From a virus: 23,129 nt of DNA. The stretch spans positions 1 through 23,129 of IMG/VR virus record IMGVR_UViG_3300045997_000151; one strand, 5' to 3'. The first letter of the stretch is position 1, and every line of letters begins with the position of its first letter. Below, in pieces: positions 14,763-22,039 of this stretch. The position numbers and the translations under genes are program-made. The notes under the pieces are model-generated. The model was not told the origin of the DNA. It was given only the letters and a program-made list of their open reading frames with translations, and did not search any database.

Positions 14763-14878
14763 GCCAGAAGACAAGTAAGTTAGAGAATGTCGTGATTACG
14801 GTAATCACTCTGTTCACAATTCTGTTTATGCTTTACATCGTAGTACGCTTCGTTCTTTGGATCGTGCCGTGGGCGTAA
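14759..14878 (+). CDS. Single-span membrane microprotein 1
   Basis: A 39-residue protein from GTG 14759, which overlaps the previous stop (GTGA). A short polar N-terminus (MSQKTSKLEN) is followed by one hydrophobic helix (VVITVITLFTILFMLYIVV) and a basic/aromatic end (RFVLWIVPWA). The single span and size recall small phage membrane proteins such as holin-like or host-interaction peptides; function cannot be told. It is too short for standard gene calling, but its exact overlap with both neighbours supports it. Confidence 0.55.
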   Translation: MSQKTSKLENVVITVITLFTILFMLYIVVRFVLWIVPWA

Positions 14879-15003
14879 CACCTCGTCTAAAGACTGCAGG
14901 CTACCGACTCGCAATCGTCGTTGTTGTGTCGTCGTGTATAGTGTTCTGGGTCATAGTACTTATGGTCTTGATCCTAATCTGGAGATCCTATGGGCGTGCT
15001 TGA
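14869..15003 (+). CDS. Single-span membrane microprotein 2
   Basis: A 44-residue protein from GTG 14869, overlapping the end of the first microprotein by ten bases and the start of the DNA polymerase gene by 14. After MGVTPRLKTAGYR comes a hydrophobic helix of over 20 residues (LAIVVVVSSCIVFWVIVL and on) and a basic tail (WRSYGRA). The positive ends on both sides leave topology open. No good ribosome site is seen, so it would depend on coupling. The pair may form a two-component membrane unit. Confidence 0.45.
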   Translation: MGVTPRLKTAGYRLAIVVVVSSCIVFWVIVLMVLILIWRSYGRA

Positions 15004-16738
15004 TCACGTGCAACTGAAGTACGTGAGTTCGTTCGATGACCTCTGTGAATTCATGCGGTGGATCGGCGAACGTCGAAGCGTGCTCGGTGTTGACACTGAG
15101 ACTGGCGGATTTCATGCTGAGCAGCATAGGCTGCGATTGGCGCAATTCGGTGATCTGAATACAGGATGGGCTATTCCGTGGGAGAAGTGGTCTGGCGCTG
15201 TTACTGAGGTCATCGAGATGTATGATGGTCAGATGGTGCTGCATAACAGCAAGTTCGACGCGCGGTTCATTTCACACCACGGTAATATCAAGTGGCCATG
15301 GCATAAGACGAACGACACCATGACGATGGCGCATCTTCTCGACCCTCAAAGACCTAAGGGTCTAAAGCCACTCTCTGCCATGCTCATCGACCCAAAGGCT
15401 GCTTTAGCTCAGCGACTCCTCGATGATGGAATGACGGATCATCGTTGGACGTGGGACACTGTTCCTCTCGATTACCCCTATTACTGGATTTATGCAGCAA
15501 TGGATCCAGTTCTGACGTGTCACATGTACGAGAAAATGTGGCCACAGATTCGTGATCAATATGCTGGCGTGTATGACCTAGAAATGGGCGTCACCCGCGT
15601 CATCGCTGGTATGGAGGCTCGCGGCGCTCGAGTGAACCTTGAGTACTGTGTACGTACTACTGACCAGCTTCGTACGTGGGCTGCATCAGCGAGAAACTGG
15701 CTGTCGACTGAGTACGGTATCCATAGAATGACAGATCTCGAGTTGCTGAAGTTCTTCCAGGCTAATAGCGTGCCAATGCTGCGAAAGATGACAAGCAGCG
15801 GTTCACGTCAAGCGCTAGACAAAGAAGTCCTGTCATCCATCGACCATCCTGTGGCGAAGACAGTTCTTCAGATCAGGAAGGCTGAGAAGAATGTTGGTCC
15901 GTACTTCTCGAACTTCATTGAGCTCGCAGACAAGAACAATCGTGTGCATCCGAACATCTGGACTATGGGTACTCGTACTGCACGGATGTCTATTACGACT
16001 CCGGCTCTACAGACTCTCCCGCGCAAGGATCCCACAGTTCGAACAGCCTTCGTACCATCAGATGATTCCGTTCTCATCACTTGCGACTACGACCAGATTG
16101 AGGCACGTCTTACCGCACACTTCAGTGAGGATGACGGTCTCATTCACGCATTCGACGGGCCTGACGACTTCTTCTGCACGCTTGCTTCTCAGATCTTTGG
16201 GGAGCCTATCTCGAAGAAAGATCCCCGGCGGTCTCTCACTAAGAACACCATATACGGTAAGATCTACGGCGCCGGTCCGCCCAAGATGGCTCAGACAGCA
16301 GGTGTACCGCTTGAAGTAATGGAAGGCGTTGTACGTGCACTCGACACAACGTTCCCAGGGATCCTTTTACTACAGCGTCGTATCGGTGCAATGGCTCGGT
16401 CGCGAATTGCGCGTGATGGCGTTGCGTCGATCAAGACTCCGATGGGTCGTCGTCTCGTTGCGGATGATGGCAAAGACTACACACTGATGAACTACCTCAT
16501 CCAATCGCATGCCGCTGAAATCCTCAAGAAAAAGATCGTAGAGCTAGACACTGTCATTCCCGGTATGATGATTCTCCCGGTGCATGATGAACTTGTCTTC
16601 GATGTTCCGCGTGACGGGGCGGAGGATGTTCAGCGTCTGATCGAGACGACGATGGCTGATCACACAAACTATCGTGTTCCTATTACCGCCTCGTCTGATC
16701 TCCTCACCGCCGATTGGGGTCAAAAATACAGAACTTGA
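14990..16738 (+). CDS. Family A DNA polymerase with 3'-5' exonuclease
   Basis: A 582-residue replicative polymerase, without a 5'-3' nuclease domain. Exonuclease motifs are present: ExoI D35-T-E37, ExoII N86 to D90 and ExoIII Y168 to D172. Polymerase motif A is CDYDQIEAR (D366), motif B is R414...K418...Y422-G...Y426-G, and motif C is H532-D-E534. The O-helix residue equal to E. coli Phe762 is Tyr422, as in T7 polymerase. All catalytic residues are in place, so it should copy the phage DNA. The ATG has GGAG five bases upstream. The gene is followed directly by an endonuclease VII gene. Confidence 0.96.
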   Translation: MGVLDHVQLKYVSSFDDLCEFMRWIGERRSVLGVDTETGGFHAEQHRLRLAQFGDLNTGWAIPWEKWSGAVTEVIEMYDGQMVLHNSKFDARFISHHGNIKWPWHKTNDTMTMAHLLDPQRPKGLKPLSAMLIDPKAALAQRLLDDGMTDHRWTWDTVPLDYPYYWIYAAMDPVLTCHMYEKMWPQIRDQYAGVYDLEMGVTRVIAGMEARGARVNLEYCVRTTDQLRTWAASARNWLSTEYGIHRMTDLELLKFFQANSVPMLRKMTSSGSRQALDKEVLSSIDHPVAKTVLQIRKAEKNVGPYFSNFIELADKNNRVHPNIWTMGTRTARMSITTPALQTLPRKDPTVRTAFVPSDDSVLITCDYDQIEARLTAHFSEDDGLIHAFDGPDDFFCTLASQIFGEPISKKDPRRSLTKNTIYGKIYGAGPPKMAQTAGVPLEVMEGVVRALDTTFPGILLLQRRIGAMARSRIARDGVASIKTPMGRRLVADDGKDYTLMNYLIQSHAAEILKKKIVELDTVIPGMMILPVHDELVFDVPRDGAEDVQRLIETTMADHTNYRVPITASSDLLTADWGQKYRT

Positions 16739-16739
16739 T

Positions 16740-17186
16740 ATGATATCCAGTATGCAGACAAAAGAGTGCACGACATGCCACTGTGTGAAGAACGTAGATC
16801 AGTTTGACCCAGATGTTAGATACAGAACTGGATACAGATCGCAGTGTCGTGAATGTCGGTACCAGTCGTTGGAGCGATCACGCATCAATCAAGGGCTTAA
16901 GATGCGGTATGGCATTACCATTGAGATCTTTGAAGCAATGGTTATCGCCCAGAACGGCGTATGTGCAATATGCAAGAAACCTGAAACGCGTGGTAAGCGA
17001 ATGGGTAAATTCAACAATGCTCCATGGGCAACGACACGATTGTCCGTCGATCACTGCCATGTCACGGGAAAGGTTCGTGGGCTTTTGTGCCAACGATGTA
17101 ACATCGCAATTGGTCATCTCAACGACGATCCGCAGACAGCGATGAATGCTGCTGCATATCTGATGGAGCATCATGCAACAGCTTAG
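16740..17186 (+). CDS. Endonuclease VII-like (HNH-type) nuclease
   Basis: A 148-residue protein. The N-terminus has a treble-clef-like cysteine group (CTTCHCVKN and CRECR). The C-terminal half shows the recombination endonuclease VII signature: CAICKKP, then LSVDHCHVTGKVRGLLCQRC, with the His-containing beta-beta-alpha metal site, and ending GHLNDDPQTA. Such enzymes cut branched DNA such as Holliday junctions before packaging, or act as free-standing homing nucleases. Two starts are possible, ATG 16740 and ATG 16752; neither has a good ribosome site. It overlaps the RuvC-like gene by 14 bases. Its lower GC than the polymerase is modest and not proof of transfer. Confidence 0.85.
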   Translation: MISSMQTKECTTCHCVKNVDQFDPDVRYRTGYRSQCRECRYQSLERSRINQGLKMRYGITIEIFEAMVIAQNGVCAICKKPETRGKRMGKFNNAPWATTRLSVDHCHVTGKVRGLLCQRCNIAIGHLNDDPQTAMNAAAYLMEHHATA

Positions 17187-17643
17187 TGCGAGCAACCTAG
17201 TTCTTGGCGTGCTGGACCCTGGAATGACCACAGGCTTCGTCACTTATCATCTAGACTCAGGGCTGTTCATTCCTGAGCAGCTCAACTTCAACGATACGTG
17301 CATGCGCCTCATGGGGTTGGCGGTCGAGCATGCAGCGAACCTTATCGTCGTCTCAGAGTCATTCCGCATCACCATGCAGACGGCAAAGAACACGCAAGCG
17401 CCGTGGAGTCTCGAGCTAATCGGCGTTGCACGAATGGTGTCGCGGCTTTACACCGGCAGAGAGTTGCACATGCAGGATCCATCCTCCGCCAAGCGCTTCT
17501 CTTCCGACGCAAAGCTCAAGCACATGGGTTGGTATAACTCTGGCAAAGGTCATGCGAATGATGCGAGCCGTCATTTACTGCTCACGCTTGCGACGCGTGG
17601 CTGGCTCCCTGTCGAAACACTGAGACAACTCGCTGAGGCGTAG
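17173..17643 (+). CDS. RuvC-like Holliday junction resolvase
   Basis: A 156-residue RNase H-fold protein. Acidic motifs are in place: D16 in GVLDPGMTTGF, E59 in VVSESF, and the C-terminal GHANDASRHLL with the Asp of the RuvC-type HxxDA. It should resolve four-way junctions in replicated phage DNA. The ATG at 17173 has GGAG four bases upstream and lies within the end of the endonuclease VII gene. Two junction enzymes side by side is unusual. A promoter-like TAGAGT follows the stop. Confidence 0.82.
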   Translation: MQQLSASNLVLGVLDPGMTTGFVTYHLDSGLFIPEQLNFNDTCMRLMGLAVEHAANLIVVSESFRITMQTAKNTQAPWSLELIGVARMVSRLYTGRELHMQDPSSAKRFSSDAKLKHMGWYNSGKGHANDASRHLLLTLATRGWLPVETLRQLAEA

Positions 17644-17663
17644 TAATTCACGCCATACCCTGG

Positions 17664-17669
17664 TAGAGT
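17664..17669 (+). promoter_or_regulatory. Extended -10-like TAGAGT in a short intergenic gap
   Basis: CCTGGTAGAGTAGAC lies in the 53-base gap before the gene at 17697 and repeats the TGGTAGAGTAG string of the 10793 promoter, but the -35 region (TAGTAA at 17 bases) is poor. A ribosome site GGAGAGG follows near 17688. Confidence 0.45.
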
Positions 17670-17696
17670 AGACAATGACGGACGGACGGAGAGGAC

Positions 17697-17930
17697 ATGA
17701 AACCCATAGCGTTCTACAGCATTCCTACATGTGCTGACAGTCTCATTGCTATCGACCGATCTCGTATTCTCGTGCACATTCACGGAAAATGGAAAGGCGA
17801 TCGGCCTCTACGTATTCATCCGCACAATGTTGCCATAGCGACGGACGTGGCTGATGTTATGGAGATGCGATTGATTCCAGCGTCTGAGATTACTCCACCG
17901 CTGATGATATTTCAGGATGGACTGAGCTGA
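17697..17930 (+). CDS. Small protein of unknown function
   Basis: A 77-residue protein (MKPIAFYSIPTCADSLIAID...). A compact all-beta pattern is likely (SRILVHIHGKW, NVAIATDVADVMEMRLIPAS). No family is recognised. GGAGAGG lies close to the ATG, and the stop overlaps the helicase start (TGATG), so it is translated with the helicase. It is the first gene after a promoter-like site. Confidence 0.62.
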   Translation: MKPIAFYSIPTCADSLIAIDRSRILVHIHGKWKGDRPLRIHPHNVAIATDVADVMEMRLIPASEITPPLMIFQDGLS

Positions 17931-19720
17931 TGGCTGTTGCGATCGAGCGGAAGAGTGACGACCCTAGTCTCGTTGTCATTCGAAGCGACTTGCCGATGAG
18001 GGACAAGGACCTCATCATGTCTCTTCCTGGTTCTAAGTACGATGTGTTCAGTCACACGTACACCGCACCATTGACATGGGCAACGTGCCGGGCAATGCGA
18101 GGCATCTTTGGTACTGGACTTATCATCGGTGAAGACGTGAATGCATGGGCGTGGAACGAGCGCATGACACGTGTCGATCCAGCCATGAAGCTTCGTATTG
18201 CATGGGATGCTGAAGGCGACACTGATCTGTATCCATTCCAGCGAGCAGGTGTGCTCTTTGGTGCATTCGCGCGGCGATACCTCAACTGCGACGAGATGGG
18301 TACTGGTAAGACCGTACAGTCCATCCGCACGTTGAAGAGGCTTGCCGATTCAGGACAGCAGGTGTTCCCTTGCATCGTCGTTGCACCGAACAACATGGTG
18401 CTTACTTGGAAGAAGGAGTTCGAACGTTGGTGGCCTGGCGTTAAAGTGAATGCCATTAAAGGTAGCGCTGCAAAACGTCGTCAGATCATCGAAGGATCTG
18501 GCGATGTATGGGTCATCAACTACGAAGGTGTACGCTCTCATTCCAAGCTGGCACCGTACGGATCAGTTCGTTTGAAGCACTGCATCGTCTGCGATCCAAC
18601 AATGGCGGACGTTCCTGCGAATAAGCAGAATCGTTGCGAGCGGTGCAAGAAGGAGCTCAACTTCATCGACTGGAAGAGCCTTATCGTTGACGAGGCGCAT
18701 AAGATGAAGGACCCGAAAGCGAAGCAGACTCGCTCCATCTGGGCACTACGCACAGCGGCAACAGACAATATCTTCTGCCTAACTGGGACGGCCATCGCAA
18801 ACGCGCCGCACGACATGTGGCCTTCATTGCATCTGATCAGTCGCGAAGAGTTCCCATCCAAGAACAAGTACATTGGTCGCTACTGCCTCGCGTCTTACAA
18901 CATCTTCGGTGGCATGACCGTGATTGGGTTAGCTCCTGGGACAAAGGACGAGTTCTTTAGCATCGTCGATCCGCGCATGCGAAGGATGCCGAAAGAGGCT
19001 GTCCTTCCACATCTCCCAAAGAAGAACTATGTACAGCGGTACGTAGAGATGACGCCTAAGCAGGCCAAGGCGTATCAGCAGATGGAAGACACGCAGATTG
19101 CCATGCTGGGAGACGACCATGGCGTCGCAGTGGCCTCGAATCCGCTCGTTCAGCTAACGCGACTGACGCAGTTCGCGTCTGCCTTTGCGGAGGTCGACGA
19201 GGAAGGCAAGGTGCGATTGTCAGTGCCATCTTGCAAGGTGGACGCGATGCTGGAATTGCTTGAAGAGATGAACGACGAGCCGCTCGTTGTCTTCGCGCAG
19301 TCACGTCAGCTTATCGAACTTGCACGTGATGCGCTGAAGCGACACGACATCACCTACACGATGATCGTGGGCGGGCAGACGGTAGAGGAGAGGGAAAAGG
19401 CCAAGGACGATTTCCAGGCTGGACGAGTCCGTGTCATTCTCTGCACCATCGCTGCTGGCGGCATTGGCATCACGTTGACTCGAGCAGGCACTGCACTCTT
19501 CCTTCAGCGCAGCTGGAGCATGGTGGAGAATTCGCAGGCCGAGGACCGTGTGCATCGCATCGGCAGTGAGGTGCATGACAAGGTGAACATCGTCGACATC
19601 GTCTCAGTAGGAACGATCGAGGAACGTCAGCGCATCGTCCTCGGCACCAAGCTCGAACGGCTCGAGGAAGTCATGCGCGACCGTGAAACCATCAAGCGCC
19701 TGTTGGGGGTGAAGGCATGA
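17930..19720 (+). CDS. SNF2-type (superfamily 2) DNA helicase/translocase
   Basis: A 596-residue protein. The order of motifs is YPFQRAGV (about 101-108), Walker A DEMGTGKT (121-128), VAPNNMVLTWKKEF (motif Ia), VINYEG, Walker B VDEAH (253-257), LTGTAIAN (motif III), and in the second lobe VVFAQS, ILCTIAAGGIGITLTRA (motif V) and QAEDRVHRIG (motif VI). A Cys4 zinc finger (C218, C221, C236, C239) is inserted just before Walker B. Such proteins remodel replication forks or recombination intermediates. The start overlaps the preceding stop, and the end overlaps the next gene (ATGA). Both ATPase lobes look intact. Confidence 0.93.
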   Translation: MAVAIERKSDDPSLVVIRSDLPMRDKDLIMSLPGSKYDVFSHTYTAPLTWATCRAMRGIFGTGLIIGEDVNAWAWNERMTRVDPAMKLRIAWDAEGDTDLYPFQRAGVLFGAFARRYLNCDEMGTGKTVQSIRTLKRLADSGQQVFPCIVVAPNNMVLTWKKEFERWWPGVKVNAIKGSAAKRRQIIEGSGDVWVINYEGVRSHSKLAPYGSVRLKHCIVCDPTMADVPANKQNRCERCKKELNFIDWKSLIVDEAHKMKDPKAKQTRSIWALRTAATDNIFCLTGTAIANAPHDMWPSLHLISREEFPSKNKYIGRYCLASYNIFGGMTVIGLAPGTKDEFFSIVDPRMRRMPKEAVLPHLPKKNYVQRYVEMTPKQAKAYQQMEDTQIAMLGDDHGVAVASNPLVQLTRLTQFASAFAEVDEEGKVRLSVPSCKVDAMLELLEEMNDEPLVVFAQSRQLIELARDALKRHDITYTMIVGGQTVEEREKAKDDFQAGRVRVILCTIAAGGIGITLTRAGTALFLQRSWSMVENSQAEDRVHRIGSEVHDKVNIVDIVSVGTIEERQRIVLGTKLERLEEVMRDRETIKRLLGVKA

Positions 19721-19872
19721 CGCTAGAGGATTTCCTCAGCGAGGCACGGAATCACGATACTGCGAAACAGATCAAGATTCGCGTGGAAGGAAGTGCTCAG
19801 ATCTTCACACAACTCCATATTCATGTGATTGACTCAGATGTTACGACTATTAGCATGGTGGTGCTGCGATGA
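19717..19872 (+). CDS. Tiny protein between helicase and Cas4-like genes
   Basis: A 51-residue protein (MTLEDFLSEARNHDTAKQ...) with a helical start and a beta-rich end (IHVIDSDVTTISMVVLR). Both ends overlap neighbours by four bases (ATGA at 19717 and ATGA at 19869), which strongly suggests a real, coupled gene. No family is recognised; it may be a small partner of the helicase or nuclease. Confidence 0.6.
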   Translation: MTLEDFLSEARNHDTAKQIKIRVEGSAQIFTQLHIHVIDSDVTTISMVVLR

Positions 19873-20861
19873 CTGTCGAGTGGAATGGCGAGAAGCCGCT
19901 CACCATCAGCAACTCGGAGATTCAGACCTTCAAGGCATGTCGTCGCAAATGGTACCTCACGTACTATCTGGAGCTCGGTCTGCGGCGTGAGAGCGGGAAG
20001 GGCTGGGGTCCTCGTGAACTCGGCACACGTGTGCACGCTGCACTACATGCCTACTACGTCGAGGGTGCGAATCCCATCACTGTAGTGGACGAGATCTACG
20101 CCGACGACATCTCGTTCTTCAAGGATCGCGAATTCACTGAAGACGAAATCACTACGATCAAGAAAGAACAGGACCTCGCTCACGCGATGCTTGAGGGTTA
20201 CCTCATGTGGATCGCTGAAGAAGGTACCGATGCTGGTATGCATCTGGTGGCGGCGGAGAGTGTCGTCGAAGTTCCATCCGCAATCAAAGGTGTGCACCTT
20301 CGAGGCAAGCTAGATCAGCGTTGGCGACGAGATGTAGACGGCGCACGTGTCTTCCGCGACTTCAAGACAGTGCCAGATCTCACAACCCCAGCCAAGCTCC
20401 TTCCTCTCGACGAGCAGATGAAGTTCTATCATCTGTTGGAACGCGCTGATGCCATTGCAAAGACTGGTGCTGAGCCGCCCGACAGAACTGATGGCGCGTT
20501 ATACACGATGCTCCGTAAGGTGAAGCGAACCGCCAATGCAAAGCCGCCGTTCTACGGCCAGGTGGAGGTTCGGCATAACCGCGCTGAGCTGCTCGCAATG
20601 TGGAGTAGAGTGCATCGTGTCGTCATTGAAATCGTGAACACGAGACATGAACTCATGGCGGCTGGTGACGAGCCCGATCACAACTACATCGTTCCTCCTC
20701 GTCCGTCACGCGACTGCACGTGGGCATGTGACTTTTTCACCGTGTGCAGCATGATGGATGACGGGAGCAACTACCGCGGGCTCCTCCGCGAGTACTACAC
20801 GCACATCGATCCGCACGAGCGGTACGCCGCTCAGGACAAAGGAAAGGCGGTCACGGAGTGA
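19869..20861 (+). CDS. Cas4/RecB-like exonuclease (PD-(D/E)XK, iron-sulphur)
   Basis: A 330-residue nuclease. Active-site parts are His57 (GTRVHAALH), Asp149 (LRGKLDQRW) and Asp164-x-Lys166 (FRDFKT), the PD-(D/E)XK pattern of RecB and Cas4. Four cysteines, Cys24 near the N-terminus and Cys283, Cys287 and Cys293 near the C-terminus, match the 4Fe-4S ligands of Cas4/AddB-type proteins. It probably resects DNA ends for recombination, together with the Sak4-like ATPase and SSB-like protein downstream. No CRISPR array, cas1 or cas2 is present, so it is a phage recombination nuclease rather than an adaptation gene. The start overlaps the previous stop (ATGA). Confidence 0.88.
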   Translation: MTVEWNGEKPLTISNSEIQTFKACRRKWYLTYYLELGLRRESGKGWGPRELGTRVHAALHAYYVEGANPITVVDEIYADDISFFKDREFTEDEITTIKKEQDLAHAMLEGYLMWIAEEGTDAGMHLVAAESVVEVPSAIKGVHLRGKLDQRWRRDVDGARVFRDFKTVPDLTTPAKLLPLDEQMKFYHLLERADAIAKTGAEPPDRTDGALYTMLRKVKRTANAKPPFYGQVEVRHNRAELLAMWSRVHRVVIEIVNTRHELMAAGDEPDHNYIVPPRPSRDCTWACDFFTVCSMMDDGSNYRGLLREYYTHIDPHERYAAQDKGKAVTE

Positions 20862-20986
20862 CGAAGGAAGCGTTCCTCAAGGATCTGCTGGAGCGCGTCG
20901 AGGAGTTCACCGAACTCACCGGCGACGACCTCATGTGGATCGGCAGCAAGCTCATCAGCGAGGGGCTTCTCGCGGATGATCGCTGA
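20858..20986 (+). CDS. Tiny acidic helical protein
   Basis: A 42-residue protein from GTG 20858, overlapping the nuclease stop (GTGA). It is helical and acidic (LKDLLERVEEFTELTGDDL, then WIGSKLISEGLL). No family is recognised. Its end overlaps the start of the poly-lysine microprotein by 11 bases in another frame. Confidence 0.55.
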   Translation: MTKEAFLKDLLERVEEFTELTGDDLMWIGSKLISEGLLADDR

Positions 20987-21068
20987 GAAGTTCGGCGCGG
21001 AGAAGAAGAAGAAGAAGAAGAAGAAGAAGAAGAAGAAGAAGAAGAAGAAGGAGGAGGGTCTTAGTTGA
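20976..21068 (+). CDS. Poly-lysine microprotein on an AAG repeat
   Basis: A 30-residue frame from ATG 20976: MIAEKFGAE, then sixteen Lys, then EEGLS. Its stop overlaps the next ATG (TGATG at 21066-21070) and a GAGGGG site lies about ten bases upstream of its start. The product would be very basic and could bind nucleic acid, or the frame may exist only to couple translation. Long Lys runs can slow ribosomes. It may instead be just a repeat expansion ahead of the downstream ribosome site. Confidence 0.4.
   Translation: MIAEKFGAEKKKKKKKKKKKKKKKKEEGLS
21003..21050 (+). repeat. (AAG)16 trinucleotide microsatellite
   Basis: Sixteen uninterrupted AAG units (48 bases) form a pure purine strand that ends directly in the GGAGGAGGG ribosome site of the next gene. 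All-purine/all-pyrimidine tracts of this length can form triplex DNA and are prone to length change by slippage. Confidence 0.95.
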
Positions 21069-21274
21069 TGGCACGCATCAAGGTGATCGGCTATATGCCG
21101 CTCAATCAATTCACCCTGGAGGAGCTCGACGAGACCCGCATCAGCGGCCTCACCGAGCAGGTCGAGAACGACATCATCGAGGACATCGGCGAGAATCTCG
21201 ACGACATCTCGATGGAGCTACTCGCTGATGACGGTGACGAAGAGTTCGAAGCTGAAGTTGGCAAGATCCTGTGA
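21068..21274 (+). CDS. Small acidic protein of unknown function
   Basis: A 68-residue, strongly acidic protein (MARIKVIGYMPLNQFTLEELDE...). After a likely strand (RIKVIGYM) the rest is rich in Asp and Glu and ends in FEAEVGKIL. The ATG at 21068 overlaps the poly-Lys frame stop and has GGAGGAGGG nine bases upstream, a very strong ribosome site. It overlaps the start of the Sak4-like gene (GTGA). Charge and context would fit a small partner or DNA mimic, but nothing shows it. Confidence 0.68.
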   Translation: MARIKVIGYMPLNQFTLEELDETRISGLTEQVENDIIEDIGENLDDISMELLADDGDEEFEAEVGKIL

Positions 21275-22023
21275 CCGCACCAGCTTCGATTCGTGGACGT
21301 GCACTTTCCATTCTGGTGCATGCTGATACGAAGGTCGGCAAGTCTACCTTCGGGAACACCACTCCAGCTCCTCGTCTTTTTCTAGACGCCGAAGCGGCGT
21401 ATCGCTTCCTGCCGGGAACGAAGGTGTTCTGGGATCCCGTACGTGAAGCGCCGCCGCAATACGACGGCACGTGGGAGACATGCGTCGTCATCATCAGAGA
21501 GTACAGTGTGATGACGAAAGCGCTGGAATGGTTGGTGTCCGGCCAGCATCCATTCATCTCGGTGGTAATCGACTCTATCTCCGAGGTGCAGACGAAGTGC
21601 AAGGACCAGATCTCGCCTGATGGTGTGATGAAGATTCAGCTGTGGGGCGAGCTACTGACCCACATGGAGCGAACGGTTCGTGCGTTCCGTGACCTGACGG
21701 AGCACCCCACCCGTCCGCTGCAGGCTGTTGTCATTACGGCAATGACACAAATGAAGGACGGAAAGTTTCGTCCATTCGTGCAAGGTCAGCTGCAGGTGAA
21801 GCTGCCGTACTTCCTGGACGTCATCGGCTACATGTACGTGGAATCAGAGCCGAACGCGCAGGACCCTACCGCACCTCCCCAGAAGGTGCGTAAATTGCTC
21901 GTCACGCCTCATGTACAGTTCGAGGCGGGAGAGCGTGTTCAGGGTAGGCTTGGCGATATCGTCGTCAATCCGACCGTTCCCACAATGCTGGATGCCGTCT
22001 TTGGCCCAGCACCGAGCAACTGA
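21271..22023 (+). CDS. Sak4-like RecA-fold ATPase
   Basis: A 250-residue protein from GTG 21271. Walker A is ADTKVGKST (18-26) and Walker B is ISVVIDSIS. The small RecA-like core without N- or C-terminal additions matches Sak4-type single-strand annealing ATPases found in many phages with family A polymerases. These work with an SSB to pair single strands in recombination; the SSB-like gene is next door. The GTG overlaps the preceding stop by four bases. A role in origin or fork loading is an alternative. Confidence 0.8.
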   Translation: MTAPASIRGRALSILVHADTKVGKSTFGNTTPAPRLFLDAEAAYRFLPGTKVFWDPVREAPPQYDGTWETCVVIIREYSVMTKALEWLVSGQHPFISVVIDSISEVQTKCKDQISPDGVMKIQLWGELLTHMERTVRAFRDLTEHPTRPLQAVVITAMTQMKDGKFRPFVQGQLQVKLPYFLDVIGYMYVESEPNAQDPTAPPQKVRKLLVTPHVQFEAGERVQGRLGDIVVNPTVPTMLDAVFGPAPSN

Positions 22024-22039
22024 AAGAAGGACACCTGAA

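Noticed and set aside
14990-16738. Intein or intron in the DNA polymerase gene
   Set aside because: All exonuclease and polymerase motifs are continuous in one frame at normal spacing.
19869-20861. CRISPR adaptation module
   Set aside because: The Cas4-like nuclease stands alone; there is no repeat-spacer array and no cas1 or cas2. Lone Cas4-like nucleases are common in phages.
20831-21109. Minus-strand frame with a long poly-Phe run
   Set aside because: It is only the complement of the AAG repeat and has no ribosome site or neighbours on that strand.
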